A stretch of 64,000 nucleotides of DNA, taken from Planctomycetota bacterium. Lineage in GTDB: Bacteria; Planctomycetota; Planctomycetia; Planctomycetales; Planctomycetaceae. The notes under the pieces were generated by a model. That model did not search any database and was not told the origin of the DNA. It saw only the letters and a list, made by a program, of their open reading frames with translations. Shown here one piece after another: positions 54,495-64,000 of the stretch. The stretch is taken from positions 124,001 through 188,000 of the forward strand of contig JAHZKX010000017.1 of the NCBI GenBank assembly GCA_022600195.1. The letters run 5' to 3'. Numbering within the stretch: position 1 is the first letter of the stretch; each line of letters begins with the position of its first letter. Position numbers and translations under genes: made by a program.

Positions 54495-54801
54495 CCTCCT
54501 CGTTAGAGAATAACGTTATAAAGAATCGGTCTTGGAAAGTACGTGGTCACCTGCACGATGCTGAATATGATGCTATCAGCGCTGGCTGAATTTTTGAATG
54601 CAGGTCTTTCCAAGCGACGTAAAAATCGTATCAAACTGAATCAACCAGTCAACAGGAAGCTTCAGCCTTTCAATTGACTGACGAACTCAATGACCGGTAA
54701 ATGACATTTCACGGTTATTCAGCATCAATCGATTTGAGGCTGATGCGGCTCAGTGGTTCGTACAATTCGGAAGCGTATGAATCCCTGGTTTCTGTGGAGA
54801 C
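54495..54801. other. 307-bp gap without a gene
   Basis: No recognisable feature. Confidence 0.4.
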
Positions 54802-55296
54802 TCAGGGAACCGTATCGACGAGATCTTCGACCAGTTTTCGTAAGACCTCATGCGTGACCTGTAGATCAACCTGAGTGCGGCCGCTCTGCCCGGCCTGCGA
54901 AACGAAGCGTTTCAAACTGAAGTGCCCGTTGGAGTGGGAGGAGAGAATCACTTCATAGAACTGTGTCCCGACTTGATTCTGGTCCGGCGGCGTCGAGCGG
55001 ATCAATACCTGCCCGGCATCTTCATCGTATTCGAGCGGTCCGATGTTCTCCAGAAGATAAGTGACTCGCTGACAGAGTTTCTGCCCCCATTCTTTCAGCT
55101 TGTCAAATGCCGTCTGTGCCAGCGCAGGCACGTTGACTCGGATTTCCTGAAACGAACAGCTCATGGAATCGACCGATGTAAAATCGATCATGACTTCAAT
55201 CTTGCCTGTGGCAGCTAAAGTCACGGTTCTCGGCTGTGCAGAATGAAATCCTGTTAATTGCGTCAGTTCGTGATTTAATTGATTCAGTACAGTCAT
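54802..55296 (-). CDS. Unrecognised protein, last gene of the prkA-yeaH-spoVR cluster
   Basis: 164 residues, no signal peptide. Beta-rich centre (IEVMIDFTSVDSMSCSFQEI, VLIRSTPPDQNQVGTQFYEV) and a helical C-terminal part (VTHEVLRKLVEDLVDTVP). I do not recognise the family. AGGAGG eight bases before the ATG is a strong ribosome site, and only 24 bp separate it from spoVR, so it is very likely translated from the same transcript as the stress-kinase genes. Confidence 0.8.
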   Translation of the reverse strand: MTVLNQLNHELTQLTGFHSAQPRTVTLAATGKIEVMIDFTSVDSMSCSFQEIRVNVPALAQTAFDKLKEWGQKLCQRVTYLLENIGPLEYDEDAGQVLIRSTPPDQNQVGTQFYEVILSSHSNGHFSLKRFVSQAGQSGRTQVDLQVTHEVLRKLVEDLVDTVP

Positions 55297-55320
55297 GATC
55301 CCATCCTCCTATCGAGGATA

Positions 55321-56868
55321 TTACTTCTTCTCTTTCGAATTCGTAGAGTGTTTCTTGCCGTCATAACTCAGGATGGTTGGTCTGTCATCAATCACAGTTT
55401 CGATATTCACCGGCCGTTTCCAGATATTATGCAAATTGACCAGCGTGTCCTGTGCATAATCAAGTTTCAGTTCAACACCCAGATAATCGTGTTCCAGATA
55501 AAGCTCGCCGCGGTTTTTATAGTTTCCATCCTGAACGTAAATCGCAGGCCGCCCATGATTACTCAAACTGTTGAGTAGTTGCTGCTTGATCTGCTGAAAT
55601 TCTCTCGATTGAATTTCGTAAGTTTTATTGGAATCGTTGAATCCAAATGAAAACATCTGGTTTTTATAACAGAATTCGGGAGTCAGAAACGTATCGATAA
55701 ACGTGATGTCATTGTGAATACGACGCACTTCGAATATTTTCTCTCTTCCCAGTCCCGTATCTTTGTCCCAATGTTCTTTCTCAAACATATGTTTGCAGTT
55801 TTCATATTCAGGACCAAACTGCCCTTTATTCCAACGTTCTTCGATATCCTTCAGTAGTTCGATTCCCAGCTTGTACGGATTTAATCGATTCGGACTGGTT
55901 GCCATCGTGCCGCTGTGATGGTCGGCGTAATTGATTAAACCCTGATCAGTCAAACCATGCTTTGTCATGATCGTAGAGTGCCAGAAACTGGCCCAGCCTT
56001 CGTTCATAATCTTAGTCTGCCCTTGCGGTGCAAAGTAGTACGCCTCGTCCCGAATGATCGATAGCACATCACGCTGCCAATCTTCCAATGGTGCATATTG
56101 AATCAAAAAATGCAGCACATCACGCAGGCGTTCTTTCGGGAACTTTAATTGATCTGCCATTTCCTGCGCTTTGATTCGTTTCTGATCGGCTTCTTCTTCA
56201 AGGATGTCTTCCGGATTGATATAACGGTCCATATACATCTTCGCCGGAAACCGCCCTCCTGCATTGTCCCCTTCGGCATCACTCCGTTTTTTGGCATCCG
56301 CTTTGGACTCCGACTTCTTAGTGCGTCTGATATGAGGCAGATAAGGATCGATCAGGCTTTCCAGGGAAAGGCAGGTATCGATAAACATCTCAACCGTTTC
56401 ATAACCAAAAGTATCAATATGCTGATTTACACGCGTCGCATGATTGGCCATCTGGTCGAGCATCTTACGATTCGTGTGTGAGAACCATGCGTTATTCTTA
56501 AAAAAATCACAGTGGCCGTAAACGTGGGCAATCACCAGCTTTTGATCGGTGATATCATTGCAACTCAACAGATAGGCATAACAGGGGTCCGTATTGATCA
56601 CCATTTCGTAGATTTTCTGTAAGCCGTACGAATAGCCTTTCATCAGCTCATCATACTGCGCACCAAATCGCCAGTGCGGATAACGCACCGGAAATCCACC
56701 ATAGGCGGCAAACATGCTCAGCTCTTCATAATCCAGAACTTCGAAAATCGTTTTGAAGAAGTCCAGACCATAATCGAGCGCATGCTGCTCCATCTCCTGC
56801 TGGATATCGCTTAACACCTTCGGCAAAGGGCGATGCGTTGTTACTACCATATTCTCCTCCGTCAGCAA
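55321..56868 (-). CDS. spoVR: SpoVR family protein
   Basis: 515 residues. SpoVR signatures: GLDFFKTIFEVLDYEELSMF (partly), FGAQYDELMKGYSYGLQKIY (partly), HVYGHCDFFKNN, DEAYYFAPQGQTKIMNEGWA in sequence, and DFNDSNKTYEI-like C-terminal part. Named from spore cortex formation in Bacillus. In non-sporing bacteria it belongs to a co-conserved stress set with YeaG/PrkA and YeaH. A strong ribosome site (GGAGGAG) precedes it; it starts 64 bp after yeaH. Confidence 0.95.
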   Translation of the reverse strand: MLTEENMVVTTHRPLPKVLSDIQQEMEQHALDYGLDFFKTIFEVLDYEELSMFAAYGGFPVRYPHWRFGAQYDELMKGYSYGLQKIYEMVINTDPCYAYLLSCNDITDQKLVIAHVYGHCDFFKNNAWFSHTNRKMLDQMANHATRVNQHIDTFGYETVEMFIDTCLSLESLIDPYLPHIRRTKKSESKADAKKRSDAEGDNAGGRFPAKMYMDRYINPEDILEEEADQKRIKAQEMADQLKFPKERLRDVLHFLIQYAPLEDWQRDVLSIIRDEAYYFAPQGQTKIMNEGWASFWHSTIMTKHGLTDQGLINYADHHSGTMATSPNRLNPYKLGIELLKDIEERWNKGQFGPEYENCKHMFEKEHWDKDTGLGREKIFEVRRIHNDITFIDTFLTPEFCYKNQMFSFGFNDSNKTYEIQSREFQQIKQQLLNSLSNHGRPAIYVQDGNYKNRGELYLEHDYLGVELKLDYAQDTLVNLHNIWKRPVNIETVIDDRPTILSYDGKKHSTNSKEKK

Positions 56869-56932
56869 TCAATGCAGTTTGAATCATCGGCTGACTGTAC
56901 GCTACTTCTGAGGGAAGCATACAATATGAATT

Positions 56933-58039
56933 CTATTTCCCGGTTCCCAGAAACGTCTTAATGGAACCGTAGATGCCCTCCTTGTCTTCAATTTCTGATA
57001 GAATCAGATTTTCAAATTCTTCCTCAACCTTTCGCAGTTCTTTAATAAAATCCCCCGAACCATAAGGGCTTCTTACCTGACCGTAACAGAAGAGATTACA
57101 GATCGGGATAATATTCTGCGTGAGGCTTTCAATACATTCTGAATTATCTTCGCCCCAGTTATCACCGTCAGAAAACTGGAAGCAGTAGATATTCCACATC
57201 GAAGGGGGAAAATCACGTTTAATAATCAAGTCGGCTGCCCGGTAAGCGGATGAGATACGCGTTCCACCACTTTCGCGAATGCGGTAGAAGGTATCTTCAT
57301 CCACTTCATGAGCAACAGCGTCATGTACGATATAGCGTCGTTCAATGCCGTTGTATTGTCGCTTCAGCCAGGTATCGATCCAGAAAGATTCCGTACGCAC
57401 AATTTCCTTCTGCACATCGGTCATGGACCCCGAGACATCCATCATATAAATGACGGCTGCATTCGTATGTGGTTCGGAAACGGTTTTCCAGCTTCGAAAA
57501 CGTTCGTCATCTTTGGCTGGAACAATGACCGGGTCTTTCGGATCGTAGTTGTCTGTGGCCATCATCCGTCTGAGAGCCCGTTTGTAGGTCCGTTTAAAAT
57601 GTCGTAATGAATCGGGGCCCGTCGGTCGGATCGAAGTGTAACGATCTTTTTTCGAAGTGAGCTGATCATCTCCCTTGGGTTCGATCCGCGGCAGTTCAAG
57701 TGCTTCGCCAAGCATGTCTGCCAACTCTTCGAGAGATAATTCTACTTCTCGGATATGCTGACCACGTTCGTTGCCGGCCTGTCCCTGGCCATCGCCGTCC
57801 GATTTCCCCCGGCCGATCGCTTCACCGACTTCGCCATCGCCCTGCCCTACACCGCCGCTCCCTTTTTCACCATGTTGAAAATGGGGAATCTCGATATTCG
57901 GCACCGGTATGCTGACGGTTTCCCGACCTTTGCGACCAATCATCTCGCCATGATTGATATACTTCCTGAGCTGCTGGCGAACCTTCCCTTTGATAATTTT
58001 ATCAAAGCGCTGCTGGTCACGATCAATTCTACGTACCAT
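56933..58039 (-). CDS. yeaH: YeaH/YhbH family protein (DUF444)
   Basis: 368 residues (E. coli YeaH about 427). A basic N-terminus and a Gly-rich linker (55-92) are followed by a von Willebrand A-like domain with MIDAS motif DVSGS at 201-205 and GGTRISSAYRAADLI. The partner of the PrkA/YeaG kinase; the linker is a little shorter than in enterics. Middle gene of the cluster. Confidence 0.94.
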   Translation of the reverse strand: MVRRIDRDQQRFDKIIKGKVRQQLRKYINHGEMIGRKGRETVSIPVPNIEIPHFQHGEKGSGGVGQGDGEVGEAIGRGKSDGDGQGQAGNERGQHIREVELSLEELADMLGEALELPRIEPKGDDQLTSKKDRYTSIRPTGPDSLRHFKRTYKRALRRMMATDNYDPKDPVIVPAKDDERFRSWKTVSEPHTNAAVIYMMDVSGSMTDVQKEIVRTESFWIDTWLKRQYNGIERRYIVHDAVAHEVDEDTFYRIRESGGTRISSAYRAADLIIKRDFPPSMWNIYCFQFSDGDNWGEDNSECIESLTQNIIPICNLFCYGQVRSPYGSGDFIKELRKVEEEFENLILSEIEDKEGIYGSIKTFLGTGK

Positions 58040-58142
58040 ATTATCGAGACCCTTTCTGGACAGGGAATCAGAATTTGCCGGCTTTTAACAATTCCTTCTT
58101 CTCTCAGTTTTCGTGTCTATATAATATTGTCAGATTTAAGAA

Positions 58143-60203
58143 TCAGGCGGCATCACTGCTTTTCTTCGTATCGCCGCGAGCAAAAATACTGGCAACATAC
58201 TGCATGACATCCGTGGCTGATTCTTCGTCATATCCATAATTTCGAATCAACCTGGTTTTGACGATATCGATTTTCTCTTGCGTTTCCGCATCGACAACAT
58301 TCGACACCAGACTGGTCAGCTTGATTGTATCTTTCTGGTCCTCGAACAGTTTCATTTCGAGAGCCTTCTGCAACCGTTCGTTGGTTTTGTAATCGAATGT
58401 TTTACCATCCATTGACAAAGCACCGATGTAATTCATGATTTCACGACGGAAATCATCTTTCCTGGTTTCAGGAATATCGATTCGCTCTTCAATTGAACGC
58501 ATCTGCCGTTCATCGGGTTCTTCGTATTCACCCGTAAAGTTATTTTTCACGCGCTCTTTCTGCGTGTAGGCCTTCACGTTATCAAGATAATTACCGCACA
58601 ATCGAGTCAATGCCTCTTCGTCAGCGGCAATTGCACGCTGCACTTCATTCTTGACAATGTCGGTATATTCTTCTTTGACGATGGTTATCAACTGGCGGTA
58701 ATGGTCTCGCAATTCTTCGTTGGCGATCAACGAATGATGTTTCAACCCTTCTTCCAGTTCATTGAGCAGCATGAATGGATTCAAATTCGAGCTATGCGAA
58801 TTCACCACCAGAGCATTAGAGATTTTGTCCTGAACATAACGCGGAGAAATCCCGAATAACCCTTCCGATTTGGCTTCCTTGCGGAGCTGTTCGACATTCT
58901 CACTGGTAAATCCTGTTAACGATTTACCATTATACAAATTCATTTTCTGCACCAGAGTTAAACCGTGATGCTTCGGCGTTTCGAGCCGCGTCAGCACAGC
59001 CCACATCGCTGCAATCTCCAGTGTATGCGGGGCAATATGTTTGCCACGCACGCGTTTGGTGTTGTAATCCTTCTCGTAGATTTTGATTTCTTCGCTCAAC
59101 TTCGTAACGTAAGGCACATCGATTTTTACGGTACGATCCCGAAGCGCTTCCATGAATTCATTCGACTGCAATCGACGATATTCTGGTTCATTCGTATGAC
59201 CGATAATTACAGTATCAATATCCGTTTGTGCAAATTTCTTCGGCTTAATCTTATGTTCCTGTGAGGCCCCAAGCAGGTCATACAGAAACGCCACATCCAG
59301 CTTCAATACTTCGATGAATTCGATCAGACCTCGGTTGGACACATTGAATTCACCGTCGAAATTAAAGGCACGTGGATCGCTTTCGCTGCCATATTGTGCA
59401 ATTTTTCGGTAGTTAATATCCCCCGTTAACTCTGTTGAATCCTGGTTTTTCTCATCTTTGGGCTGGAACGTACCGATGCCAATTCGATCCTGCTCTGAAA
59501 AGATAATCCGTTTCACGACGACCTGTTCCATCACTTTGGTCCAGTCCCCATTGCATTCTTTCAACTTTTCATTGAACAGGAATCGACTCAAAGGACAGAC
59601 TTCGCCCGTGATTTCCACAATGTAATCAGACTCGTTGTTCGCATCGCGACCGGCATTCAGATACTTGCAGATCTCAGCCCGATTCTCTAAGGGGATTAAC
59701 TGCAACGGATCACTATTCATCGGATCCCAGTGAATCGATCCATCCGCTTCTTTCCACCCGAAACTATACAGGGCGCCTTCTTCCGTACGAGAGTAGCGTT
59801 CTAATCCCTGCTTCAAAAGACGTGCAATGGTACTTTTTGAACTTCCCACAGGACCATGCAGTAACAACACACGACGTTCACTGCCGTACTTTAACGAGGC
59901 TGATTTGAAAACGTTGACCAACTCCATTAACGGCTTCGAAAGACCGAAAATTCCGTCGCGACCTTCATTAACAGGATCATCGAAGAAGCGATAGCGAACG
60001 AGACTTTTTTTGCCTTCCACGGGATAGGTTCCATGGCTCATGATCATGTCATAAACTCTTTGGAACGCTGTTCGCGTCACTTTGGGGTCTGCTCGAACAA
60101 GGTCCAGGTACTCATCAAAAGTCCCTTGCCAATGTTCCTGCTGGAAAGAATCAGCATTAAGCTGACCAGAGATTTGATTTAAAATCGATCGACCATTTTC
60201 CAT
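58143..60203 (-). CDS. prkA: PrkA/YeaG serine protein kinase (AAA+ type)
   Basis: 686 residues. Walker [10 protein letters not shown] at 117-125, AAA+ core ([20 protein letters not shown] in part, [20 protein letters not shown] in part) and the C-terminal PrkA kinase-like domain ([16 protein letters not shown] in part). E. coli YeaG is 644 residues. It is active under nutrient stress or sporulation in characterised relatives. GGAGGAGG nine bases before the start codon. Promoter region is the 700-bp upstream gap. Confidence 0.95.
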   Translation of the reverse strand: MENGRSILNQISGQLNADSFQQEHWQGTFDEYLDLVRADPKVTRTAFQRVYDMIMSHGTYPVEGKKSLVRYRFFDDPVNEGRDGIFGLSKPLMELVNVFKSASLKYGSERRVLLLHGPVGSSKSTIARLLKQGLERYSRTEEGALYSFGWKEADGSIHWDPMNSDPLQLIPLENRAEICKYLNAGRDANNESDYIVEITGEVCPLSRFLFNEKLKECNGDWTKVMEQVVVKRIIFSEQDRIGIGTFQPKDEKNQDSTELTGDINYRKIAQYGSESDPRAFNFDGEFNVSNRGLIEFIEVLKLDVAFLYDLLGASQEHKIKPKKFAQTDIDTVIIGHTNEPEYRRLQSNEFMEALRDRTVKIDVPYVTKLSEEIKIYEKDYNTKRVRGKHIAPHTLEIAAMWAVLTRLETPKHHGLTLVQKMNLYNGKSLTGFTSENVEQLRKEAKSEGLFGISPRYVQDKISNALVVNSHSSNLNPFMLLNELEEGLKHHSLIANEELRDHYRQLITIVKEEYTDIVKNEVQRAIAADEEALTRLCGNYLDNVKAYTQKERVKNNFTGEYEEPDERQMRSIEERIDIPETRKDDFRREIMNYIGALSMDGKTFDYKTNERLQKALEMKLFEDQKDTIKLTSLVSNVVDAETQEKIDIVKTRLIRNYGYDEESATDVMQYVASIFARGDTKKSSDAA

Positions 60204-60909
60204 GGGAATCCTCCTCCTGGCTTCACGACGTGCACTCTGGCAGGCCGATTGTTGGCCAATAAGTTCGAGGTTATTTAATTGAACAAACTCTTTCTCAAGT
60301 GCTGTTGCCTTTCAAAAGGTACTGAATTTTTTTTACGCCCGATTAGACTCACACCGCGCAAGGATAGTTCCCTCATACAAAAATGAATTTGTTTCGAGGC
60401 TGTTTACAAGACCATCCATGGCCAACACCTAATTGTAAAATTGGGATTCTCGTGTGGACGTGGCTCGAAAGTTTTCTGGGCATGCCACACAGGTATGTCA
60501 GTGACTTTACAACGCTTCGAGCTCATCTATTATTTCCCACGCCCTGGTTTGAGACAATAGCAATCTTGCACTCAGCAAAAACTCCACTGGTACAAACCTG
60601 CATTTTAAAACCGCTAAGTCACATACTGCTAACCAGTTAGAAAAACATCTCTTCAGGCACTCCGATTTACCTAAAGCCTTGCAGGGACTCCTGAACGAAA
60701 TGCCCCCTCACAGCTTGGACAGACTGGATCTGCTAAGAAATTTCATTTGCAGTCCCACACGATTACCCATCATCACTACGCATAGAGCAACGAAACTGTT
60801 TAATTAATGATTCGTTTAAGATTTGAAGACAGAGACTTTCTGTTCAATTGAAACGATTCGATAAGGCGTTCAAACACAGTGCCATTTCAAGCTGACACCA
60901 AACGTCTAG
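60204..60909. other. 706-bp gap upstream of prkA, no gene seen
   Basis: The longest gene-free stretch between called genes. No family-like frames; a frame of 85 codons at 60383-60640 has no recognisable content. It should hold the prkA promoter, but I found no convincing -35/-10 pair by eye. Confidence 0.4.
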
Positions 60910-62229
60910 CTATGGTTTCATCAGAGTGTGTACAAGCTCAATGATGCGGTCTTCCAACCCAGGCTTGAAGGGACCATGAAAACCGAAGTACTTCATCGCA
61001 CCGCCGCCCTCATATCCCCCCTCCTTGAGCACCCGTTCGGAAGGCACGTAAGCAAAGACTTCATTGCAATAACCGGCAACCCAGATGCGACGGTCCGATA
61101 ATTCTTCATGTAAACGAATGGAATAATCAATCACTGTTTCTCCTCCCAGGCCAATCAATGTCAGATCATCCCCAAAGAAAATCACCTGGACAGAAAATGG
61201 ATAGGAAGTTTTGATAGATCCCGTCTCTTCCAGTTGATTCAGCAGGTACTTGTTAAGGCGTTGCGTGTAGACATCCCCCTTTTCCTGCTGTGCGACCAAA
61301 TCTGACTTGGATGGTGGATCAACAAATGCCAAATTGGTTCGTTGAAATTTGACTTTCAATGGCCCTTTGACGGGACCCATCGATTTCCCCATTGCCCGCA
61401 CCACCGAGTCGGCTAAAGAATTACCATGCTGTTCTGCCAAAGCAAGTGTACCGCGAGGATGAGGATTCGCATCGCCCCCGCAGCCCATCATAAACAGAGC
61501 CATCGTACCGGGATATTTTTTCTCAAGCGCCACCTGAGCGAACCCCGCATAATCGCCGCAATATTCAAACAGAGCAATCGTCGTATTATGGCAGGCATAC
61601 CCAAATAAAATTGCCTGTGTTTTTCCATTGGTATCATTCACACGTAACACGGGCACAGTATGATCCACCGGTCCATCCGGGTTGTATCGACCACGACGAT
61701 TCCGTGCAAAAATCGCCTGCTCTTCCCCATACGCGAGCGTCACATCCGCCAACGACTGGCTGGCTTTCACGATCACGTTCGTCAGTTTCTCTTCCAGCAA
61801 TTTTGCATATTCATCTACGTCTTTCTGTTGGGTAACATTAAATCCATAGGCCAGCGAGGCACAGCCTCGAACAACCGGGCCAGAATGCGTATGCGAGGAA
61901 TTCAACAAAATTTGCTCGCGGGCGATTCCCGTTTTTTTGGCAACGCGTTTTCCTACCGCATCGGAAATTTCACGCGTGAGACCAATCAGGTCGGTCGTGA
62001 CAATTGCCGCGCGCGTTCCATTTTTATCTTCGAATACCAGAGCTTTGGCCCATAACGGGTGTGTCGTTCCCTCAGCCGGTTTTTTACGAGAGGCATAACC
62101 GGCCAGCCAACCTGCTTTCACTGGTGTAATATCAATACGCGCCTGGCCCACCCGCCAGTCACCGGCCTGCAATCCAGTTTGATTCAAAACCAGTAACGCG
62201 AACAGACATACCAGAACTTTCCTCGACAT
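60910..62229 (-). CDS. Neutral/alkaline ceramidase-like exported hydrolase (second copy)
   Basis: 439 residues. Signal peptide ending LQA. Family hallmarks RIDITPVKAGWLAGYASRKK (in part), IVTTDLIGLTREI, LLNSSHTHSGPVVRG (metal histidines) and FMMGCGGDANPHPRG. It is shorter than true ceramidases and diverges from the copy at 29186, so a broader amide or ester hydrolase role is possible. It is divergent from the deaminase gene (192-bp gap). Confidence 0.83.
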   Translation of the reverse strand: MSRKVLVCLFALLVLNQTGLQAGDWRVGQARIDITPVKAGWLAGYASRKKPAEGTTHPLWAKALVFEDKNGTRAAIVTTDLIGLTREISDAVGKRVAKKTGIAREQILLNSSHTHSGPVVRGCASLAYGFNVTQQKDVDEYAKLLEEKLTNVIVKASQSLADVTLAYGEEQAIFARNRRGRYNPDGPVDHTVPVLRVNDTNGKTQAILFGYACHNTTIALFEYCGDYAGFAQVALEKKYPGTMALFMMGCGGDANPHPRGTLALAEQHGNSLADSVVRAMGKSMGPVKGPLKVKFQRTNLAFVDPPSKSDLVAQQEKGDVYTQRLNKYLLNQLEETGSIKTSYPFSVQVIFFGDDLTLIGLGGETVIDYSIRLHEELSDRRIWVAGYCNEVFAYVPSERVLKEGGYEGGGAMKYFGFHGPFKPGLEDRIIELVHTLMKP

Positions 62230-62400
62230 GGCTTCAACCTCTTTATAAAAGCAAGTGATGAATTCATCTCTGTTTATTCTATATTATTGCTGCAGAAAAA
62301 CGAAGCCTCAACAGTTTAGCCCTGCAGTTGACAATCCCATTTTGCGGACTAGGATGACCATTGAAATATTTCTTACTGAAGCGGCACTCGAACGAACTGA

Positions 62401-63402
<1,002 letters not shown>

Positions 63403-63690
63403 CATCCACGCTGCAAATGCAGAACAGAGCGATAGTTATCTCCGGAAACTGCGTTTCTTAGATTAGTTAATAATAACAATCCCTTGGATACAACACGGTC
63501 TTCTATCCAGGACAGGAACAGGTCTTTGGTTCAACTTTTCCGATTATGACACTTATAACAGTCCGGAAAAACAAAGACTATAAGAAATAGGCTATGAGGT
63601 CACTCATACATTCTACCTCATCCAAATCATTTCAAGAGTGAACTTCTTTCAGTTAACGTAGATATTCCGCCGATGCTGATTATCTGGATC

Positions 63691-63840
63691 TTATGTGCTG
63701 TAGTGTTTAGAAGAGTTGGATTCTTCTCCCCCTTTTCCTCTACCACAGTATCCACAAGCCTGATTATCGTTCATCCGTTTTTGCTGTTTTCTCGAATGGA
63801 GTCGAAAATACGCCATGGGATTGTTCCCCAAAACTGCCAT
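63691..63840 (-). CDS. Candidate small CxxC protein
   Basis: 49 residues from an ATG at 63840 (MAVLGNNPMAYFR). Charged and Gly-rich, with CGYCGRGKGGEE. No convincing ribosome site. The composition looks protein-like, but homologues are needed to call it real. Confidence 0.3.
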   Translation of the reverse strand: MAVLGNNPMAYFRLHSRKQQKRMNDNQACGYCGRGKGGEESNSSKHYST

Positions 63841-63874
63841 ATGTTGTCTATTTCTGGTTTCAGTGCATGCCGCT

Positions 63875-64000
63875 GTAAACACCGGTCAGAAAACGTAGCG
63901 CCTGCCGGTCGAAAAACGTAGCGCTGGTTATGGAAAGATTCGTCCGATGTGTGGCTTGGAGATTCGGACGAAGATTTGGTCCTTATCTTACTTCGTCTCG
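63875..64000. mobile_element. Possible left end of an IS21-type insertion sequence
   Basis: TGTAAACA at 63875 is followed by two near-identical 20-base units, CCGGTCAGAAAACGTAGCGC (63882-63901) and the one at 63905-63924, at 23-base period. TG-starting ends with multiple short repeats are typical of IS21-type elements. A 9-bp inverted repeat (63939-63947 with 63964-63972) follows. The transposase would lie beyond the window. Confidence 0.4.

Noticed and set aside
60383-60640. 85-codon frame in the gap upstream of prkA
   Set aside because: No recognisable content.

Overview
The window looks like a chromosomal piece of a planctomycete, most likely a Gimesia-like member of the Planctomycetaceae. 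This is inferred from gene content, not from a marker gene. The indicators are a PSD1/planctomycete-cytochrome gene paired with a DUF1501 gene, formylglycine sulfatases, ceramidase-like and DUF6807 genes, giant surface proteins with an N-terminal LEPR-XLL-like motif (LEERTLLS, LEDRTLLS), and roughly 50% GC. I see no rRNA, tRNA or CRISPR array.

Layout. 1-3.2 kb (+): tail of an unidentified gene, then a DUF6807 (PmoA-type) gene and two TIM-barrel amidohydrolase-family genes, the second lacking the metal ligands. 3.2-5.2 kb (-): a short SecA-like ATPase. 5.8-15.9 kb (+): two giant modular exported proteins, one cyclophilin/beta-helix/dockerin and one PPC/metzincin/GEVED/beta-propeller/RTX, each carrying a metzincin zinc motif and ending at a strong bidirectional terminator. 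16-20 kb (-): a housekeeping cluster hslV-hslU-zinc-ribbon-maf-dus. 20.3-26.5 kb (-): iclR-aminotransferase, then a PSD1-DUF1501 pair. 27-30.6 kb (+): a polytopic membrane protein with an operator-like palindrome in its promoter, and a ceramidase-like gene.

30.7-54.5 kb is an accessory-looking region: hypothetical proteins, an iclR fragment, a sulfatase interrupted by one TAG codon, an APH-family kinase gene bracketed by 75-bp direct repeats, tandem stand-alone ClpC-N-domain genes, a CPCC protein, short dispersed repeats at gene borders, an esterase-SGNH fusion, a Kef-type antiporter, a second sulfatase, a beta-lactamase-type hydrolase, a DUF1501 gene without an adjacent PSD1 partner, and a prepilin-like gene with a perfect palindrome just upstream. 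54.8-60.2 kb (-) holds the conserved prkA-yeaH-spoVR stress cluster with an unrecognised fourth gene. 60.9-63.4 kb holds a second ceramidase-like gene and an adenine/adenosine deaminase. The last ~125 bases resemble the terminal repeats of an IS21-type element continuing beyond the window.

Themes. (1) Export and cell surface: signal peptides, Tat-like leaders, giant exported proteins and a SecA-like motor. (2) Scavenging of sulfated or esterified polymers and lipids: sulfatases, esterases, ceramidases. (3) Proteostasis and stress: HslUV, ClpN-only proteins, PrkA/YeaH/SpoVR. The best candidates for something undescribed are the tandem ClpN-only pair, the 164-residue protein in the prkA-yeaH-spoVR cluster, the short SecA beside the giant surface proteins, and the catalytic/non-catalytic amidohydrolase pair.
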